Of a DNA stretch of 64,000 nucleotides, positions 62,338-64,000 are shown in pieces. The notes under the pieces are model-generated. The model ran no database searches, was not told where the DNA came from, and was given only the letters and a program-made list of their open reading frames with translations. The translations under genes were made by a program, and so were the position numbers. Origin of the DNA: Rallus limicola (taxonomy: Eukaryota > Chordata > Aves > Gruiformes > Rallidae); NCBI GenBank assembly GCA_022605955.1, contig JAKCOZ010000003.1, forward strand, positions 44,542,761 through 44,606,760, read 5' to 3'. The stretch's first letter is position 1. Each line of letters opens with the position of its first letter.

Positions 62338-62935
62338 GTGTTTTTCTTTTCCCTATTTCTCTTTTCTCACTACTCATCTCCATTCCATCTTTCATGCTCT
62401 CATTTTGCTATCTCTTCTTCTGTCATGCCTGTACCTCCTGCCTTTCTGCACAGTGATCCCTCAATCTCTTGCCATCTTGGGGTTTTTTATAAAATCCTCC
62501 ACAACTCCTCATCTATGCTGTACCATTCTCTTCCATCCCTTTCTTCCCTCAAATACCTTCAAACAACCACAACCCAACTACAGGCTTTTCTCTCCTAAAA
62601 GTATTTTTTGTAGCTTCCCATACTTTTCCACTCCAACTATTTCCCCACTGTTTTCCCAGTGGGCTTCCATTTTCTTACCTCTTACTTTCACCTTATTTCT
62701 TCTATTCTCTTCTTCCCTTAGGTACCTCAGATTCTCCTATTTCTCACTTCTATAATTAGCACTTGTCTTCTTCTTCCTGCTTCTTTTGGGTCTCTGTGTT
62801 CTTCAATATCCACAATTCTCCCAATTTCAAATGTCCTTCCAGTACCTTCTACCATTTCAGCATCTTCCCTATTTCTTTCCAAATGACCTTTCCCTTCTCT
62901 TTGCTCTCTCTCTACACCACCTCACTCTGTTCAGG
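62338..62935. repeat. G-poor polypyrimidine tract
   Basis: The plus strand is dominated by C and T for about 600 bases (ttcttttccctatttctc, cttctattctcttcttccc and similar), with G conspicuously scarce. There is no exact repeat unit; words such as ttctt, cttcc and tccat recur irregularly. The bias removes stop codons and so produces frames of 156 (62285-62755) and 90 codons made of Ser, Phe, Leu and Pro, which are not credible proteins. It may be a decayed (TTCC/TTTC)-type microsatellite. Confidence 0.75.
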
Positions 62936-64000
62936 TTCTGCTTCAGCACAAACGCTGTACCTCTTGCATGACCACCCTGGAAGACCACACCAAGGCAGGG
63001 AGATCATGGCTATCCATGCCAAAGAGCCAGAGTAACACTTCAGCTCAAAGCTCAGCAGCTGAAAATCAAAAATAATCAAAGGTTCCTTGTTTGAAAGGTT
63101 CTTCCGAGTCCTTACACAGCATGGAGAGACATGATTTTCCCAAGCTCCTGCTGTGTACACAGCTCTTTGGGCTGTGGCTCATTCTGGTGATCTGTGTAGC
63201 TCATGGGGATCATGCTCAGATAGCTTCTTGGGCTTTTTTCTTTCCTCATACTGGGGATGTACAGAGAATCCAAGAACACTGCAGAAAACTTTACAAACAA
63301 GGGTTAGCCTTGATGCTGGATGCTGCTGCTCAGTGGCCCATTTGCATACTCTTATCCCACAGTCACTCTACCACACTGAGACCTGTACTACACAGATAAG
63401 CCCTCTGCCTTGCCACATCCTCACTCCTAGACACTTCAATCCTCTCAAATATCTGTCCCTCAGAGTCAGAGGTGTCCATGTCCATGGTATGGAAAGATGG
63501 GGTTTCTTTGCAGATTTCAACTCTGACAGGCCTTGAAGGATATAGGAAAGGGAAGCTCTGCCCAGTGCCAGGCCAGGGGTAGTTGTACTCCTAACACTGC
63601 TGCTGAACTGCATGGTGAACACTTCACAGGGAAGCAGAACAGTTCTCTGTCACCCCTCTATTCCCAGTGTCCAACAGTGCTGGTGTAAAACAGGTGGTTG
63701 TTGCTTACTATTTCACACCTCTTGTAGACACCAACCAAGCTGAAGCTTATTGCTACTACTGGGGTAACTAGCGTTTGGAATGGACGGTCTTCAAGCCTGT
63801 TTCCAGCACTCCCTTTATGAAAGAGCCAGAATGCAAAGAGCAGGATCATTTCCATAGCCATGGTGACAGCTGGTACTGCTCAGTGATTAACTAAGCCAAA
63901 AGAAACATAATCTTTATCAAAAAGGAGAATCTCTAACATGCTTTTTATGTTACTCTTTTCAGTTTAGCTCTTTTAATGATTTTCTTGCAGCTGCTGCTGA
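62936..64000. other. Anonymous sequence to window end
   Basis: Roughly 1 kb that remains mildly pyrimidine-rich to about 63500. Overlapping frames (63091-63399 and 63153-63536 plus, 63368-63622 minus) conflict and carry no motif. No gene is supported. Confidence 0.45.

Noticed and set aside
62285..62755. 156-codon plus-strand frame
   Set aside because: It is produced by the pyrimidine bias of the region, is almost wholly Ser/Phe/Leu/Pro, and overlaps a second frame of similar make-up.
1..64000. Search by eye for CRISPR-like regularly spaced repeats, tRNA A/B boxes, bacterial-type operons or terminators
   Set aside because: None found. The CR1 and LTR content identifies the sequence as vertebrate (bird) DNA, where such features other than tRNA are not expected.

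Overview
The window reads as a piece of bird nuclear chromosome. Ten loci carry fragments of CR1, the dominant LINE of birds and other sauropsids. Several end in the diagnostic CR1 3' octamer-type tail (attctatgattctatg or attctgtgattctgtg). A long terminal repeat at 51.4-52.0 kb looks, from memory, like a family common in neoavian birds, so a neoavian is more likely than a chicken relative; this is inference. I found no convincing host protein-coding exon, tRNA, rRNA or CRISPR array. The window is best described as intergenic or deep intronic DNA with a fossil retroelement layer.

Layout. 0-11 kb: two short plus-strand CR1 3' tips, a candidate solo LTR near 4.2-4.5 kb and a 0.3 kb minus-strand CR1 3' UTR at 7.6 kb, in otherwise anonymous sequence. 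11.1-13.5 kb: the most informative CR1 locus. A minus-strand 3' UTR lies directly against a plus-strand 5' portion (ORF1 esterase region, ORF2 endonuclease and the lead-in to the reverse transcriptase), as expected of a 5'-inverted (twin-primed) insertion with internal loss. 14-19.8 kb: anonymous AT-rich sequence with a perfect 14-bp hairpin, a C-rich tract and a possible conserved element. 19.9-23.3 kb: a repeat nest made of an internally deleted CR1, an abutting antisense LTR and, about 1.4 kb further on, a decayed Ty3/gypsy-type RNase H region. 25.1-44.3 kb: about 19 kb with no retroelement I could recognise, only low-complexity patches, one perfect hairpin and one G-quadruplex motif. 44.3-45.8 kb: two same-orientation CR1 fragments. 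51.4-52.0 kb: a solo LTR with a probable 5-bp target duplication. 53.7-54.2 kb and 59.9-60.2 kb: two more minus-strand CR1 copies, the second internally deleted. 62.3-62.9 kb: a long G-poor polypyrimidine tract that creates spurious long reading frames.

Nothing here appears to act as an operational gene system. All reading frames with recognisable homology belong to dead retroelements and carry frameshifts, stops or deletions. The points most worth a second look are the inverted CR1 composite, the Ty3/gypsy-like RNase H fossil, the two independently internally deleted CR1 copies, and several perfect or near-perfect short hairpins that could be template-switch scars.
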